Positions 51,697-60,468 of a DNA stretch of 64,000 bases are shown piece after piece (position 1 is the stretch's first letter; every line of letters starts with the position of its first letter). The DNA comes from PRO6 sp035565775 (lineage in GTDB: Bacteria > Pseudomonadota > Alphaproteobacteria > Rhizobiales > Xanthobacteraceae): contig DATMRW010000023.1 of NCBI GenBank assembly GCA_035565775.1, positions 186,001-250,000 of the forward strand. Reading direction: 5' to 3'. The position numbers and the translations under genes are program-made. The notes beneath the pieces were generated by a model that saw only the letters and a list, made by a program, of their open reading frames with translations, was not told the DNA's origin and searched no databases.

Positions 51697-52986
51697 ATGG
51701 CAACGACATTTGAGCAGCTGGTTCCTGGAGCTCCGAAGGGGCGTTTTGACGGTGTTACCCGTCCGTATACGCCTGCGGATGTAGAGAAGCTGCGCGGGTC
51801 GGTGCCGATCTCCTACACGCTCGCCGAGCGCGGCGCGAACCGCTTCTGGAAGCAGCTCCACTCGATGCCCTACATGAACTCGCTCGGCGCCGTCACCGGC
51901 AACCAGGCGATGCAGCAGGCGCGTGCGGGCCTTCAGGCGATCTATCTCTCGGGCTGGCAGGTGGCCGCTGACGCCAACACCGCCGGCGCGATGTATCCGG
52001 ACCAGAGCCTCTATCCGGCCAATGCCGGCCCGGAGCTGGCCCGCCGCATCAACCGCGCCCTGCAGCGCGCCGACCAGATCGAGCATTCGGAAGGCGGTGC
52101 GAAGATCGACTGGTTCCTGCCGATCATCGCCGACGCCGAGGCCGGCTTCGGTGGCCCGCTGAACTCGTTCGAGATCATGAAGGCCTATATCGAGGCGGGC
52201 GCGGCCGGCGTTCACTTCGAGGACCAGCTCGCTTCCGAAAAGAAGTGCGGTCACATGGGCGGCAAGGTGCTGATCCCGACCGCGGCACATGAGCGCAACC
52301 TGATCGCGGCGCGTCTGGCTGCGGACGTTTGCGGCGTGCCGACCTTCGTGCTCGCCCGTACCGACGCGGAAAGCGCTAAGCTGATCACGTCGGACATCGA
52401 CGAGCGCGATCGCGAGTTCATCACTGGCGAGCGCACCGCGGAAGGCTTCTATCGCCTCAAGCCCGGCACCGGTATCGACCATTGTATCAAGCGCGGTCTT
52501 TCCTTCGCCAAATACGCCGATCTTCTGTGGTGGGAGACCTCGACCCCGGATCTCGACGACGCGCGCAAGTTCGCCGAGGCGATCAAGAAGGTCTATCCGG
52601 ACAAGATGCTCGCCTACAATTGCTCGCCCTCGTTCAACTGGGAAGCCAACATCGACAAGGACACCATCGCCAAGTTCCAGCGCGAAATCGGCGCGATGGG
52701 CTACAAGTTCCAGTTCGTGACGCTGGCCGGCTTCCACTCGCTCAACCACGGCATGTTCGAGCTGGCGCGCGGCTACAAGGACGAAGGCATGGCGGCGTAT
52801 TCGCGCCTCCAGCAGGCCGAGTTCGCATCCGAGAAGCACGGCTATTCGGCAACGCGCCACCAGCGCGAAGTCGGCACCGGCTACTTCGATCTGGTCAGCA
52901 CCACCATCACCAGCGGCACTTCATCGACCACTGCGCTCAGCGACTCGACGGAAGCGGCGCAATTCAAGGCCCAAGCGGCGGAATAG
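51697..52986 (+). CDS. aceA: Isocitrate lyase
   Basis: Splits isocitrate to glyoxylate and succinate, the first step of the glyoxylate shunt. It has 429 residues, the short bacterial type. The signature KKCGHMGGKVL carries catalytic Cys184; WFLPIIADAEAGFGG and NCSPSFNW are further active-site blocks. It allows growth on acetyl-CoA-yielding substrates such as phenylacetate or fatty acids. GGGAGAG lies before the ATG. It is divergent from the ScfR-like regulator and 9 bases before the DUF4170 gene. Confidence 0.97.
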   Translation: MATTFEQLVPGAPKGRFDGVTRPYTPADVEKLRGSVPISYTLAERGANRFWKQLHSMPYMNSLGAVTGNQAMQQARAGLQAIYLSGWQVAADANTAGAMYPDQSLYPANAGPELARRINRALQRADQIEHSEGGAKIDWFLPIIADAEAGFGGPLNSFEIMKAYIEAGAAGVHFEDQLASEKKCGHMGGKVLIPTAAHERNLIAARLAADVCGVPTFVLARTDAESAKLITSDIDERDREFITGERTAEGFYRLKPGTGIDHCIKRGLSFAKYADLLWWETSTPDLDDARKFAEAIKKVYPDKMLAYNCSPSFNWEANIDKDTIAKFQREIGAMGYKFQFVTLAGFHSLNHGMFELARGYKDEGMAAYSRLQQAEFASEKHGYSATRHQREVGTGYFDLVSTTITSGTSSTTALSDSTEAAQFKAQAAE

Positions 52987-52995
52987 GAGGCTCCC

Positions 52996-53202
52996 ATGGG
53001 CGGTACTCACTACTGGGTTGTCGGCGGCGAATTCGGTTCGTTGAACTTCCACAAGCTCAAGGAAGGAACGGCAATGGTCGAAGGGCCGTTCACCACCCGC
53101 ACCGAGGCCGAGAGCGTGTGGCGGAGCATGTCGGAGAAAAACCGGCACCGCTGCAATGTGCGGTTCTCGATCGTGGAAGAGCCGCTCCGCGCCAGCGCCT
53201 GA
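52996..53202 (+). CDS. DUF4170 protein
   Basis: Small 68-residue protein with HYWVVGGEFGSLNF, GPFTTRTEAESVWRSMSEKN and RFSIVEE, matching the DUF4170 family of Rhizobiales as I know it. The function is unknown. It has a GGAGG site and lies 9 bases behind aceA, so the two are co-transcribed. A terminator follows. Confidence 0.82.
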   Translation: MGGTHYWVVGGEFGSLNFHKLKEGTAMVEGPFTTRTEAESVWRSMSEKNRHRCNVRFSIVEEPLRASA

Positions 53203-53267
53203 TCGGCGGCCGCAACAAAAAGTCCTGGCCGCAGGTTTGATCGGTTAGGGGGAAAACCAAGGAAACG

Positions 53268-53304
53268 CCATGGCCCTGTCCAAATCGGACGGGGCCATGG
53301 TTTT
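53268..53304. terminator. Terminator after aceA-DUF4170
   Basis: Stem CCATGGCCCTGTCC / GGACGGGGCCATGG (14 bp, one G-T pair), loop AAATC, TTTT at 53301-53304. Confidence 0.9.
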
Positions 53305-53328
53305 CTTGCAGCCAAGCTGATGCGGCGC

Positions 53329-54285
53329 CTACTTCGCGCCGGCGTGGTTGAGGTGTTTGCGCGCCAGTGTCTCGATCTTGGGCGCGGCGTGGCCGTCCGG
53401 CGCTGCCTTGTCTGCGCGCCGCAGCCCGCGCGTCGTCATTTCGATCTGCCACGCGCCGTCGAACGAAATCGAGAACAGGTGATAGGCGGCCGGATCGCGG
53501 TGGCTGTTCGCGCCCGCGGACGCCGAGGGCACGCCGACTGCCGGAAAGGGGCCTTGCGGGCCGTCGAACCACATCAGCGAGTTGCGGTGATCGTGGCCGT
53601 GCAGCACGAGTTCGACGCCGTGGCGGCGCAAGATGCCGAGCAGCGCGGGCGCGTCGAGCAGCCGTTTCTGCCAGGCGTCGCGACCGGAGGCCAGTGGATG
53701 GTGGATCAGCAGCACCCGGCAGAGATGTGAGCCTGCGAGGCTCCCAAGGAGTTCGTCGAGCGCGGCAAGCTGGCGCTCGCCGAGTTCGCCGGTCGCCATC
53801 AGCGGCGCGGTCGGGACGGCGGTGGAGACGCCGATCAGAGCCAGCGGCCCGCGCTGCCGCAGATAGGGAAACTGCGCCGGCCCGGTCGGCGGAAAATCAT
53901 CGCCGCGCTGAAACTCGGCCCAGTCGAGCTGGAAGCGGTGGCGCGTGGCGCGGACGTAGGCGTCGTGATTGCCCGGCACCAGCGAGACGTCGCGCGGCTC
54001 GCCGAGCGTCTCCAGCCACTCCCGCGCAGGCCCGAATTCGGCCGGCAGCGAGAGGTTGATAAGATCGCCGGTGACGGCGATATGGTCGGGGGTTTGGGCT
54101 AGGAGATCGCCGACGAGGGTGCCAAGGACGTTGCCGCTCTGCACCGCGCTGCGGTTGCGGGTCCAGTTGACATAACCGAAGAAACGCTTGCCGATCAGCT
54201 CGTGCGGCTGCGGGCGCGGCAGCGGCGCAAGATGGGGGTCGGAGAGATGGGCAAGCACAAAGGCTGACATTTTCTTCACACTCAT
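53329..54285 (-). CDS. Calcineurin-like metallophosphoesterase
   Basis: A 318-residue phosphoesterase with the complete metal motifs: LSDPHL near residue 15, VTGDLINL near residue 72, VPGNHDAY near residue 103, LIHHPL near residue 195 and LHGHDHRN near residue 228. It resembles Icc/CpdA-like enzymes and other cytoplasmic phosphodiesterases. Substrate is unknown. The start may be ATG 54285 or the in-frame ATG 54270, which would give the compact N-terminus MSAFVLAHLSDPHL; neither has a strong ribosome site. The NUDIX gene is divergent. Confidence 0.88.
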   Translation of the reverse strand: MSVKKMSAFVLAHLSDPHLAPLPRPQPHELIGKRFFGYVNWTRNRSAVQSGNVLGTLVGDLLAQTPDHIAVTGDLINLSLPAEFGPAREWLETLGEPRDVSLVPGNHDAYVRATRHRFQLDWAEFQRGDDFPPTGPAQFPYLRQRGPLALIGVSTAVPTAPLMATGELGERQLAALDELLGSLAGSHLCRVLLIHHPLASGRDAWQKRLLDAPALLGILRRHGVELVLHGHDHRNSLMWFDGPQGPFPAVGVPSASAGANSHRDPAAYHLFSISFDGAWQIEMTTRGLRRADKAAPDGHAAPKIETLARKHLNHAGAK

Positions 54286-54394
54286 CGGGCCATCGTGGCG
54301 GCCGCATCGAAAGGCAGGCGCCGGTGGTTGCCCGCGCCGTGCCGAAACGTGGCATACTTACCGCGCCCCAGCCGTTCAAGGAAGCAAGCCCGGA

Positions 54395-54889
54395 ATGCCG
54401 ACAACTCTTGAGAACGTCCGCCGGCGTTGCGAGCCGCTGCTGCGCCGGGTGCTGCACTTTTACTGGCGTTTCTCCCGCGGGGCGACCCTCGGCGTGCGCG
54501 CGGTGGTGTTCGACGAGGCACGGCGGGTGTTTCTGGTGCGGCACAGCTACGTCGCCGGCTGGCATCTGCCGGGCGGCGGGGTCGAGGTCGGCGAGACGTG
54601 CCTGACGGCGCTTCGCCGCGAACTTCGCGAGGAGGGCAATATCGAACTTGACGGCGCGACGCCGGACCTGCTCGGCATCTTCTTCAACCGCGCCGCGTCG
54701 CCGCGCGATCACGTGCTCGTCTATGTGGTGCGGGATTATCGCCAGAGCGCCTTGCCCAAGCCCAATCGCGAGATCATCGAATGCGGCTTCTACGATGTCG
54801 CCGCGCTGCCCGAAGGGACCACGGCGGCGACGCGCCGGCGGATTTCCGAGGCCTCGGGGCTGGCGAAAAGCGCGCCCGAATGGAGCTGA
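54395..54889 (+). CDS. NUDIX hydrolase
   Basis: A 164-residue NUDIX-fold enzyme. The NUDIX box G-x5-E-x7-R-E-L-x-E-E-x-G is intact in GGGVEVGETCLTALRRELRE followed by EG, near residues 68-89. It hydrolyses nucleoside diphosphates linked to another group. The N-terminal helix LENVRRRCEPLLRRVLHFYW suggests peripheral membrane contact or packing. Substrate unknown. Divergent from the phosphoesterase gene by about 110 bases. Confidence 0.88.
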   Translation: MPTTLENVRRRCEPLLRRVLHFYWRFSRGATLGVRAVVFDEARRVFLVRHSYVAGWHLPGGGVEVGETCLTALRRELREEGNIELDGATPDLLGIFFNRAASPRDHVLVYVVRDYRQSALPKPNREIIECGFYDVAALPEGTTAATRRRISEASGLAKSAPEWS

Positions 54890-55093
54890 GGCCCGGAACC
54901 GGCAAAATGCGGCGGCAGGGCCGGCGGACAATCGTGGACCGCGCGCCGCCCAGATGATAGAGCCAACCATCCCTGTTTGCCGGCTCCCGGCCGGCGGCCC
55001 GGGGTAATCGCACGGGAAATCGGATGAGGCGGGCGAGCCTTTCGCCGGTATCGGCGGTTTCCTGCGTTCCATCCTGATGTGCTGCATGACCTC

Positions 55094-55606
55094 ATGACCG
55101 AACTGTCCCTGAATATTTTGGCCGAAACCGCGAATGACGCCCGGGCGATCGAACGCCTGCACGAGCGGACGTTCGGCCCCGGCCGTTTTGTCCTGAGCGC
55201 CTATCGGCTGCGCGAGGATGTCGATCATCTGCTGGAACTGTCGTTCACCGCCTGGATCAGCACGCTGCTGGTCGGCTCGGTGCGGCAGCTGCCGATCACC
55301 GTCGGCGAAACGCCGGCATTGCTCCTTGGGCCGCTCACGGTCGAGCCGCCGTTCCGGGGGCGCGGCATCGGGCGGGCGCTGCTCGACCGTGCGCGCGACG
55401 ATGCGCGGGCACAGGGCCATCGGCTGGTGGTTCTGGTCGGCGATGAGGCTTACTACGGCAAGCTCGGCTTCAAGCGAGTGCCGAAGGGGCAGATGACGAT
55501 GCCCGGCCCGGTCGATCCGGCGCGCCTGCTGGTCTGCGAACTGGTCGAGGGCGCCGCTGCAAATGTCGCAGGCCCGGTCCGGCCGGATTGGCGCTACGCC
55601 CGCTGA
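55094..55606 (+). CDS. GNAT-family N-acetyltransferase
   Basis: A 170-residue acetyltransferase. The acetyl-CoA-binding motif A is LTVEPPFRGRGIGRALLDRA (R-G-x-G-I-G-R-A) near residue 93, and VGDEAYYGKLGFKRVP is the C-terminal motif with the tyrosine expected to act as general acid. The substrate is not known. ATG 55094 is preferred; GTG 55079 in frame would add five residues. It is a single gene facing the TonB receptor gene. Confidence 0.87.
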   Translation: MTELSLNILAETANDARAIERLHERTFGPGRFVLSAYRLREDVDHLLELSFTAWISTLLVGSVRQLPITVGETPALLLGPLTVEPPFRGRGIGRALLDRARDDARAQGHRLVVLVGDEAYYGKLGFKRVPKGQMTMPGPVDPARLLVCELVEGAAANVAGPVRPDWRYAR

Positions 55607-55653
55607 ATTCGCGGGCGGCCCGGCAGGTGAACCGCCGGACCGCCGCGGATTGA

Positions 55654-58044
55654 TCAGAACTTCAGATTGGCGAACATCCGCACGCTCAATCCGGGCATCA
55701 GAACCTCGTTCTTGTTGTAGGAAACGGCGCTGCGGATCTGCTCGTTGAGCAGGTTGTTGCCGACGACGCCGACCGTCATTTCGCGCGGGCCGAAGGCCGA
55801 GGGTGCGAGCTGGGTCTTGTAGCTGATCTCGGCCCGCAGCAGGTTGTAGCCCGGCGTTGGCGTCTCGTTGTCGCTGACGTTGTTCTGGGCGAAGGCGTGC
55901 AGCAGGTTGACGCGCGCAAACCAGTTGGCATCGCGATAATACACGCCGCCACCGATCCGCATCGGCGGGATGCGCGGCACGTTGGTGCCGTCGGTGAAGG
56001 TCGCCCGCACCACGTCGAACTGGTTCTCGATGCCGAACGTGCCGTTCCATAGCGGCGCAACATCGAGTTGGCTCTGGAATTCGCCGCCGCGGAAGATGGC
56101 GTCGCGCTGCGAATAGACCGCCTGCTGCAGTTCATGCGAATGGCCGTGCCCGCCGCCGTGACCGTGATCGTCATCGTCGTGATCATGGTCGTGGACATGG
56201 CAGGAGGCGAGATCCTCGGCGCAGAAGGCGCCGGTCATGCGGCGATAGATGAAGTTGCTGAAGCGCGTGTAATAGGCCGTCGCCTCGAACCGGAACGGCC
56301 CGGTTGCGCGTCGCAGACTAAGCTCGATCGACTGGGCGGCCTCGATCTTCAGGTTGGGATTGCCGATGTCGAACGTGCCGGTGGCATGATGTTCGCCGCG
56401 CGAAAACAGCTCGGCCGGTTTCGGCGCGCGCTCGACATATTGCCCGGTCAGGCTCGCCACCATGTCCCACGGCAGTTGCTGGATCACGCCGATGCTGGCG
56501 CTGACCGGCGTGAAGGACGGATTGCGGGCGGTGGCGGCCTGCGGCGCGCCGTCAGGCAGATAGGTCGACGGAAAAGCCGGCATCGTGCCGCGCAGGTCGA
56601 CGTGCTCGATGCGGCCCGCGATTTGCGCCTTGGTCGCGCCCGAGAGCTGGAATTCGTTGAACATGTAACCGGCGACGCGGTTGTTGCTGTTCGGATCCCA
56701 CAGGCCGTTGTACAGCGCGCCGGGATTGTCCGGGCTGCTCGCCCTCAGTTCCTGATGTCCCGCCTGCAGGCCGATCGCGGTGGTCATCGGCACCGCCCCG
56801 AGCTTCACCGGCGCGAACTGGACCTCGATGCGGCCTTCCTGCTCCTTGTTGGTGAAGACCTGATGGGTGCCGTCGCTGGCCGGATCGCCCGCATCTTCAA
56901 GGCCGAGTTCGCGATGCTTGTAGTCGGTGATGCCGACCCACAGGCGGATGGCATCGATCATCGGCGAGTTCGGCCGATATTCGCCCTTGATGTTGAGCTT
57001 GGTCTGGCGGGCGTCGATCCGCTCGTTCAGCTCGGCGCCGTGCTCGCCGGGGATGTGGTAGAGCGCGTTGTTCTGGCTGAGCGACGCGCCGATGAAGCCG
57101 CCGTCGAACACATAGGAGCCGCCGATCGACCCGCCGACGGCGCGGGCGGAGGAATTGGGCTGGCGGCCGTTGAACGGCGCCGCCGGTTCGTTCCGGTAGG
57201 GATTGGCCGGCACGGCATAGTCGGACGACTGGCGGCCATAGGCATCGGCGTGGAAGGCGAAATTGCCGCCGCCCGCATCGATCAGGACGCCGCCGTCAAT
57301 GCCTTGGTCGCCGCTCGACCACGCCGAGCGGGTCTCGACATTGACGCAGCCGGTGCGCGCGGCCGGCGCCTTCACGGCAAAACCGTAGGCCTGCGCCTGC
57401 GTGGGGGCGCAGGGCAGCGCCTCGGGGATGCGATTGTTGGTGGCGCTGACGACGCCGCCGATCGAGGTCGAGCCCCAGCGCAGCGCGGCCGGCCCGCGAA
57501 TGACCTCGACCTGATTGGTGGCCAGCGGATCGACCGGAACGAAATGATCCTCGCCGAGATCGGAGACGCCGCCCGCGCCGGTGCCGTTCTCGACAATGCC
57601 GACGCGGTTGACGTCGAGGCCGCGAATGATCGGGCGGCTGGAGGCGCCCGGCGCGTAGCCGGAGCCGGTGATGCCCGGCTTGTTGGCAAGGAGATCGCCG
57701 AGGGTTGCCGCGCCGTCGCGGCGCAGCTCATCATTGGTGACGACGGTGACGGTGGCGAACTGGTCGGTGACGATCGGCAATGCGCCGCGCGCCGGAGGGG
57801 CTTCGGCGACGGGGGCGGGAGCCGGCGCAGCGACCGGGGCGGAGGGTGCAGCCGGGGCGCGGGCTGCGGTGCGCCGGGCAATCGGGCTTGGCGCGTGCAC
57901 GGTGATTTCGGGCAAATCGGTGGCGCTCTGCGCAGCGGCGGGGTGGCTGGCCGCGCTCAGTGCGAGGGCGGCGACGCCGCCGCCGAAAAGAACAGCGCGC
58001 CGGGCAAGGATCGGCAGCGGCGAAAAAGGACGTGAAACGGGCAT
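55654..58044 (-). CDS. TonB-dependent receptor, zinc-uptake (ZnuD-like)
   Basis: Outer-membrane receptor of 796 residues. A long signal region ends in AAAQSA near residue 40, followed by a Pro/Ala-rich linker. The plug domain begins near residue 85 (PIVTDQFATVTVVTNDELRR) and the 22-strand barrel ends in the expected C-terminal Phe (MFANLKF). An extracellular loop at about residues 610-640 is extremely His/Asp-rich (CHVHDHDHDDDDHGHGGG, then HGHSH), as in ZnuD zinc receptors. With the Zur box upstream of the preceding gene, zinc uptake is well supported. It lies 155 bases behind the small His-rich gene on the same strand. Confidence 0.9.
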   Translation of the reverse strand: MPVSRPFSPLPILARRAVLFGGGVAALALSAASHPAAAQSATDLPEITVHAPSPIARRTAARAPAAPSAPVAAPAPAPVAEAPPARGALPIVTDQFATVTVVTNDELRRDGAATLGDLLANKPGITGSGYAPGASSRPIIRGLDVNRVGIVENGTGAGGVSDLGEDHFVPVDPLATNQVEVIRGPAALRWGSTSIGGVVSATNNRIPEALPCAPTQAQAYGFAVKAPAARTGCVNVETRSAWSSGDQGIDGGVLIDAGGGNFAFHADAYGRQSSDYAVPANPYRNEPAAPFNGRQPNSSARAVGGSIGGSYVFDGGFIGASLSQNNALYHIPGEHGAELNERIDARQTKLNIKGEYRPNSPMIDAIRLWVGITDYKHRELGLEDAGDPASDGTHQVFTNKEQEGRIEVQFAPVKLGAVPMTTAIGLQAGHQELRASSPDNPGALYNGLWDPNSNNRVAGYMFNEFQLSGATKAQIAGRIEHVDLRGTMPAFPSTYLPDGAPQAATARNPSFTPVSASIGVIQQLPWDMVASLTGQYVERAPKPAELFSRGEHHATGTFDIGNPNLKIEAAQSIELSLRRATGPFRFEATAYYTRFSNFIYRRMTGAFCAEDLASCHVHDHDHDDDDHGHGGGHGHSHELQQAVYSQRDAIFRGGEFQSQLDVAPLWNGTFGIENQFDVVRATFTDGTNVPRIPPMRIGGGVYYRDANWFARVNLLHAFAQNNVSDNETPTPGYNLLRAEISYKTQLAPSAFGPREMTVGVVGNNLLNEQIRSAVSYNKNEVLMPGLSVRMFANLKF

Positions 58045-58199
58045 TCTGAGAGACCTGATCGTGCCGCTTGCAATCGCTGCGGGCAGCAATCGCGAGCGCG
58101 GCTTTCCGCGCGAACGCAGAATTTTTTGGAGAACCGTGCCGGGCCGCGGCGATGGCGCGGACCTTGATCTGAGCGAACGGAGGGGAAAGGCAACCGGGA

Positions 58200-58595
58200 T
58201 CAGGTGAGAGGCGGCGCGCGCGAGCGAAAGGCGGTGTGGGAAGCGCTTTGCGCCGCCTGCGCAACGTCAGGAAGACCCGGCTGGCTGTTCGCCAGCGGGA
58301 TGATCAGGCCGGACGCTGCTGCGGGCAGTCCGGTCCCGGCAAGCGCCATGATGGTGCACAGCGCGCAGAGGTCGTTCGCCGTCCGCGGGCCGTGGGAATG
58401 ATTTTGGGAATCTTCGGCTTCGTGAGCGTGTTCGGCACCGGCGGCATGCGCGGCGGCGTGCGACAGAGCCGTGAACCAGCCTTCGGTATGAATGGCGCCG
58501 ATATGGAAGTGGCCGAGCGTCAGCACGAGCTGCAGCACCATCGCAAACAGCGACAGTCTTGCCCCCAGCTTCACGTTAGCCCGCACCCACGTCAT
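58200..58595 (-). CDS. Small His-rich membrane protein (DUF2946-like)
   Basis: A 131-residue protein with an N-terminal hydrophobic segment (LSLFAMVLQLVLTLGHFHIG), a His-rich middle (AAAHAAGAEHAHEAEDSQ, then NHSHG) and a second hydrophobic part containing LCALCTIM. The layout recalls DUF2946-type proteins found beside metal TonB receptors. It probably binds zinc in the periplasm. It is the first gene after the Zur box and is followed by the ZnuD-like receptor. Functional assignment is inferred from context. Confidence 0.72.
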   Translation of the reverse strand: MTWVRANVKLGARLSLFAMVLQLVLTLGHFHIGAIHTEGWFTALSHAAAHAAGAEHAHEAEDSQNHSHGPRTANDLCALCTIMALAGTGLPAAASGLIIPLANSQPGLPDVAQAAQSASHTAFRSRAPPLT

Positions 58596-58648
58596 TCAGA
58601 CCGCAGCCCCGATCCCCATCGTTGCCGGACCAGCATCCGGCACGCCCC

Positions 58649-58669
58649 AAATGTTATAATGTAACATTT
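58649..58669. promoter_or_regulatory. Zur box
   Basis: AAATGTTATAATGTAACATTT is a 21-base palindrome with one mismatched pair (listed over positions 58649-58669). It matches the proteobacterial Zur consensus with arms AAATGTTAT / ATAACATTT. It lies 54 bases upstream of the small His-rich gene on the minus strand and 110 bases from the cyclase gene on the plus strand. Confidence 0.88.
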
Positions 58670-58779
58670 ACGGAACGGGCGGCCGTGTCAAGACTTGGTG
58701 TGGTCGAATTGCGGGAGCTTCATGAAGTCTGAGAAGTTTTGCGGCCTCTCGCTGGGGGACGGCGGGCGCAGGCGGAGCG

Positions 58780-60468
58780 ATGATGTTGAATCCGGCGACG
58801 ATGAGGGGGTGGCTCCGGCTCGGCAGTGGCCTTGTCCTCTTTACATTCGTTACAATGCATCTGCTCTCGCATGTCACGCTGCTGATATCGCTGGATGTCG
58901 CGACCGCGGCGCTCGATGTCCTGATGTGGGTATGGTGGACGAGGCTCGGCCTTGTTGTTCTCACACTGGCGGCGCTGATCCACTATCTGAACGCGCTGTG
59001 GTCCATCTATGCGCGGCGCACCCTGCGGCTGCCCAGCCGCGACTGGTGGCAGATCGGCCTCGGTATCTGCATTCCGCTGCTGATTATGCTGCATGTCTCG
59101 GGCTCGCGGGTCGCGGCCATCGTCTTCGATGTCGAGCCGTCCTACTCCACGGTGCTGCTGTCGCACTGGGTGGTGTCGCCGTGGCTCGCCGCCGTGCAGA
59201 TCGTCGCCGTGGTGACGGTGTGGACGCATGGCTGCATCGGGATGGATACGTGGCTCTCGACCAAGGCTTGGTATCGCGCCTGGCGGATGCGGCTGGGGCT
59301 TGTCGCCGTGCTGCTGCCGACACTGGCGCTTGCCGGCTACATCACGGCGGGCAACCAGATGCGCCGCGAGGTGAAGTACGAGCCGATGCTCGCCACCCGT
59401 ATCCAGCAGCAGGGCAGGACCTCACCTGAAATCGTGGCTTCGGTTACGCGGATTGCGGCGGCCGGCATCGCCCTTCACATCGCGCTGGTGCTGCTGCCGT
59501 TCGGCGCGCGCGCCGGGCGGGATTGGCTGTTTCGCCGACGCAAGCCGCCGCTGCTCACGCACGGCAATGGCCGCGTGATGCCGATCTTCGCCGGAGCATC
59601 GGTGCTTGAAACGCTGCGCGATCACGGCATCCCGCATGCCGCGGCCTGCGGCGGCCGGGCGCGGTGCACCACCTGCCGGGTGCTGGTGACGGCAGGGCTC
59701 GAGCATCTTCCCGCGCCGAGCCCGGTTGAGGCCAAGGCGCTGGCGCGGATCGACGCGACGCTGGATGTCCGGCTGGCCTGCCAGATCCGGCCGGTGGCTG
59801 ATCTTGCGATCGTGCCGCTGCTGCCGCCCGAGACCAAGGCGGCGGACGGCAGCGCCCATCGCAGCTTCGAGGGGCGGGAGCGGCCGATCACCGTGGTGTT
59901 CGTCGATCTGCGCGACTCGACGCGCCTCGGCGAAGTGATGTTGCCCTATGACGTGCTCTTTCTCCTCAACCAGTTCTTTCGCGAGATGTCGCGGGCGCTG
60001 GTGGCGACCAACGGCCACTATTCGCAATTCACCGGCGATGGCCTGATGGCGCTCTACGGGCTCGATGAGAAGGACTCGGCCAGAGGCGTGCAAGACGCCA
60101 TTCGCGGCGCGCGCGAGATGCTGCGGCGTCTCGATTTGCTCAACATGCAGCGCCGCGGCCAAGCGCTGCCCCCGCTGCGCATCGGCATCGGCATTCATTT
60201 CAGCGAGGCGATCGTCGGCATGATGGGGCCGCCGCAGGCGCAGGCCGTCACCGCGATCGGTGACACCGTCAACATTTGCGCGCGACTGGAAAGCCTGACC
60301 AAGGTGCACGGATGCCCGGTGATCATCTCAAGACGCGCCGCCGAGACGGCGGCGCTCGATATCGATGGGCATGAGCTGCACAGCGCGCCGGTCAAGGGCC
60401 GCGTCGGCGAAGTTGAGTTCTACGCTTTCCAGTCGCTTCCGGAGGTCTCGCCGGCGGCGGCCGGCTAG
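58780..60468 (+). CDS. Class III cyclase fused to heme-b membrane anchor and [2Fe-2S] domain (CyaC-like)
   Basis: A 562-residue fusion. Residues 1 to about 245 contain six hydrophobic helices with several histidines, resembling the diheme cytochrome-b anchor of succinate dehydrogenase/fumarate reductase. A [2Fe-2S] ferredoxin domain follows with Cys290-x5-Cys296-x2-Cys299 and Cys334. The C-terminal class III cyclase domain has metal Asp376 (VFVDLRDST) and Asp420 (FTGDGLMALYG), and GDTVNICARLE. The design matches CyaC of Sinorhizobium meliloti, described as a redox- and quinone-responsive adenylate cyclase. The ATG at 58783 has better spacing to GGAG than 58780. cAMP is the likely product. Confidence 0.88.
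   Translation: MMLNPATMRGWLRLGSGLVLFTFVTMHLLSHVTLLISLDVATAALDVLMWVWWTRLGLVVLTLAALIHYLNALWSIYARRTLRLPSRDWWQIGLGICIPLLIMLHVSGSRVAAIVFDVEPSYSTVLLSHWVVSPWLAAVQIVAVVTVWTHGCIGMDTWLSTKAWYRAWRMRLGLVAVLLPTLALAGYITAGNQMRREVKYEPMLATRIQQQGRTSPEIVASVTRIAAAGIALHIALVLLPFGARAGRDWLFRRRKPPLLTHGNGRVMPIFAGASVLETLRDHGIPHAAACGGRARCTTCRVLVTAGLEHLPAPSPVEAKALARIDATLDVRLACQIRPVADLAIVPLLPPETKAADGSAHRSFEGRERPITVVFVDLRDSTRLGEVMLPYDVLFLLNQFFREMSRALVATNGHYSQFTGDGLMALYGLDEKDSARGVQDAIRGAREMLRRLDLLNMQRRGQALPPLRIGIGIHFSEAIVGMMGPPQAQAVTAIGDTVNICARLESLTKVHGCPVIISRRAAETAALDIDGHELHSAPVKGRVGEVEFYAFQSLPEVSPAAAG

Noticed and set aside
56068..58035. Open frame of about 655 codons on the plus strand
   Set aside because: Antisense shadow of the TonB receptor, with no domain and biased Arg/Ala/Val composition.
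58780..60468. Frameshift or chimera artefact in the three-domain cyclase gene
   Set aside because: One continuous frame, all motifs intact, and the same domain order is known in rhizobial CyaC.
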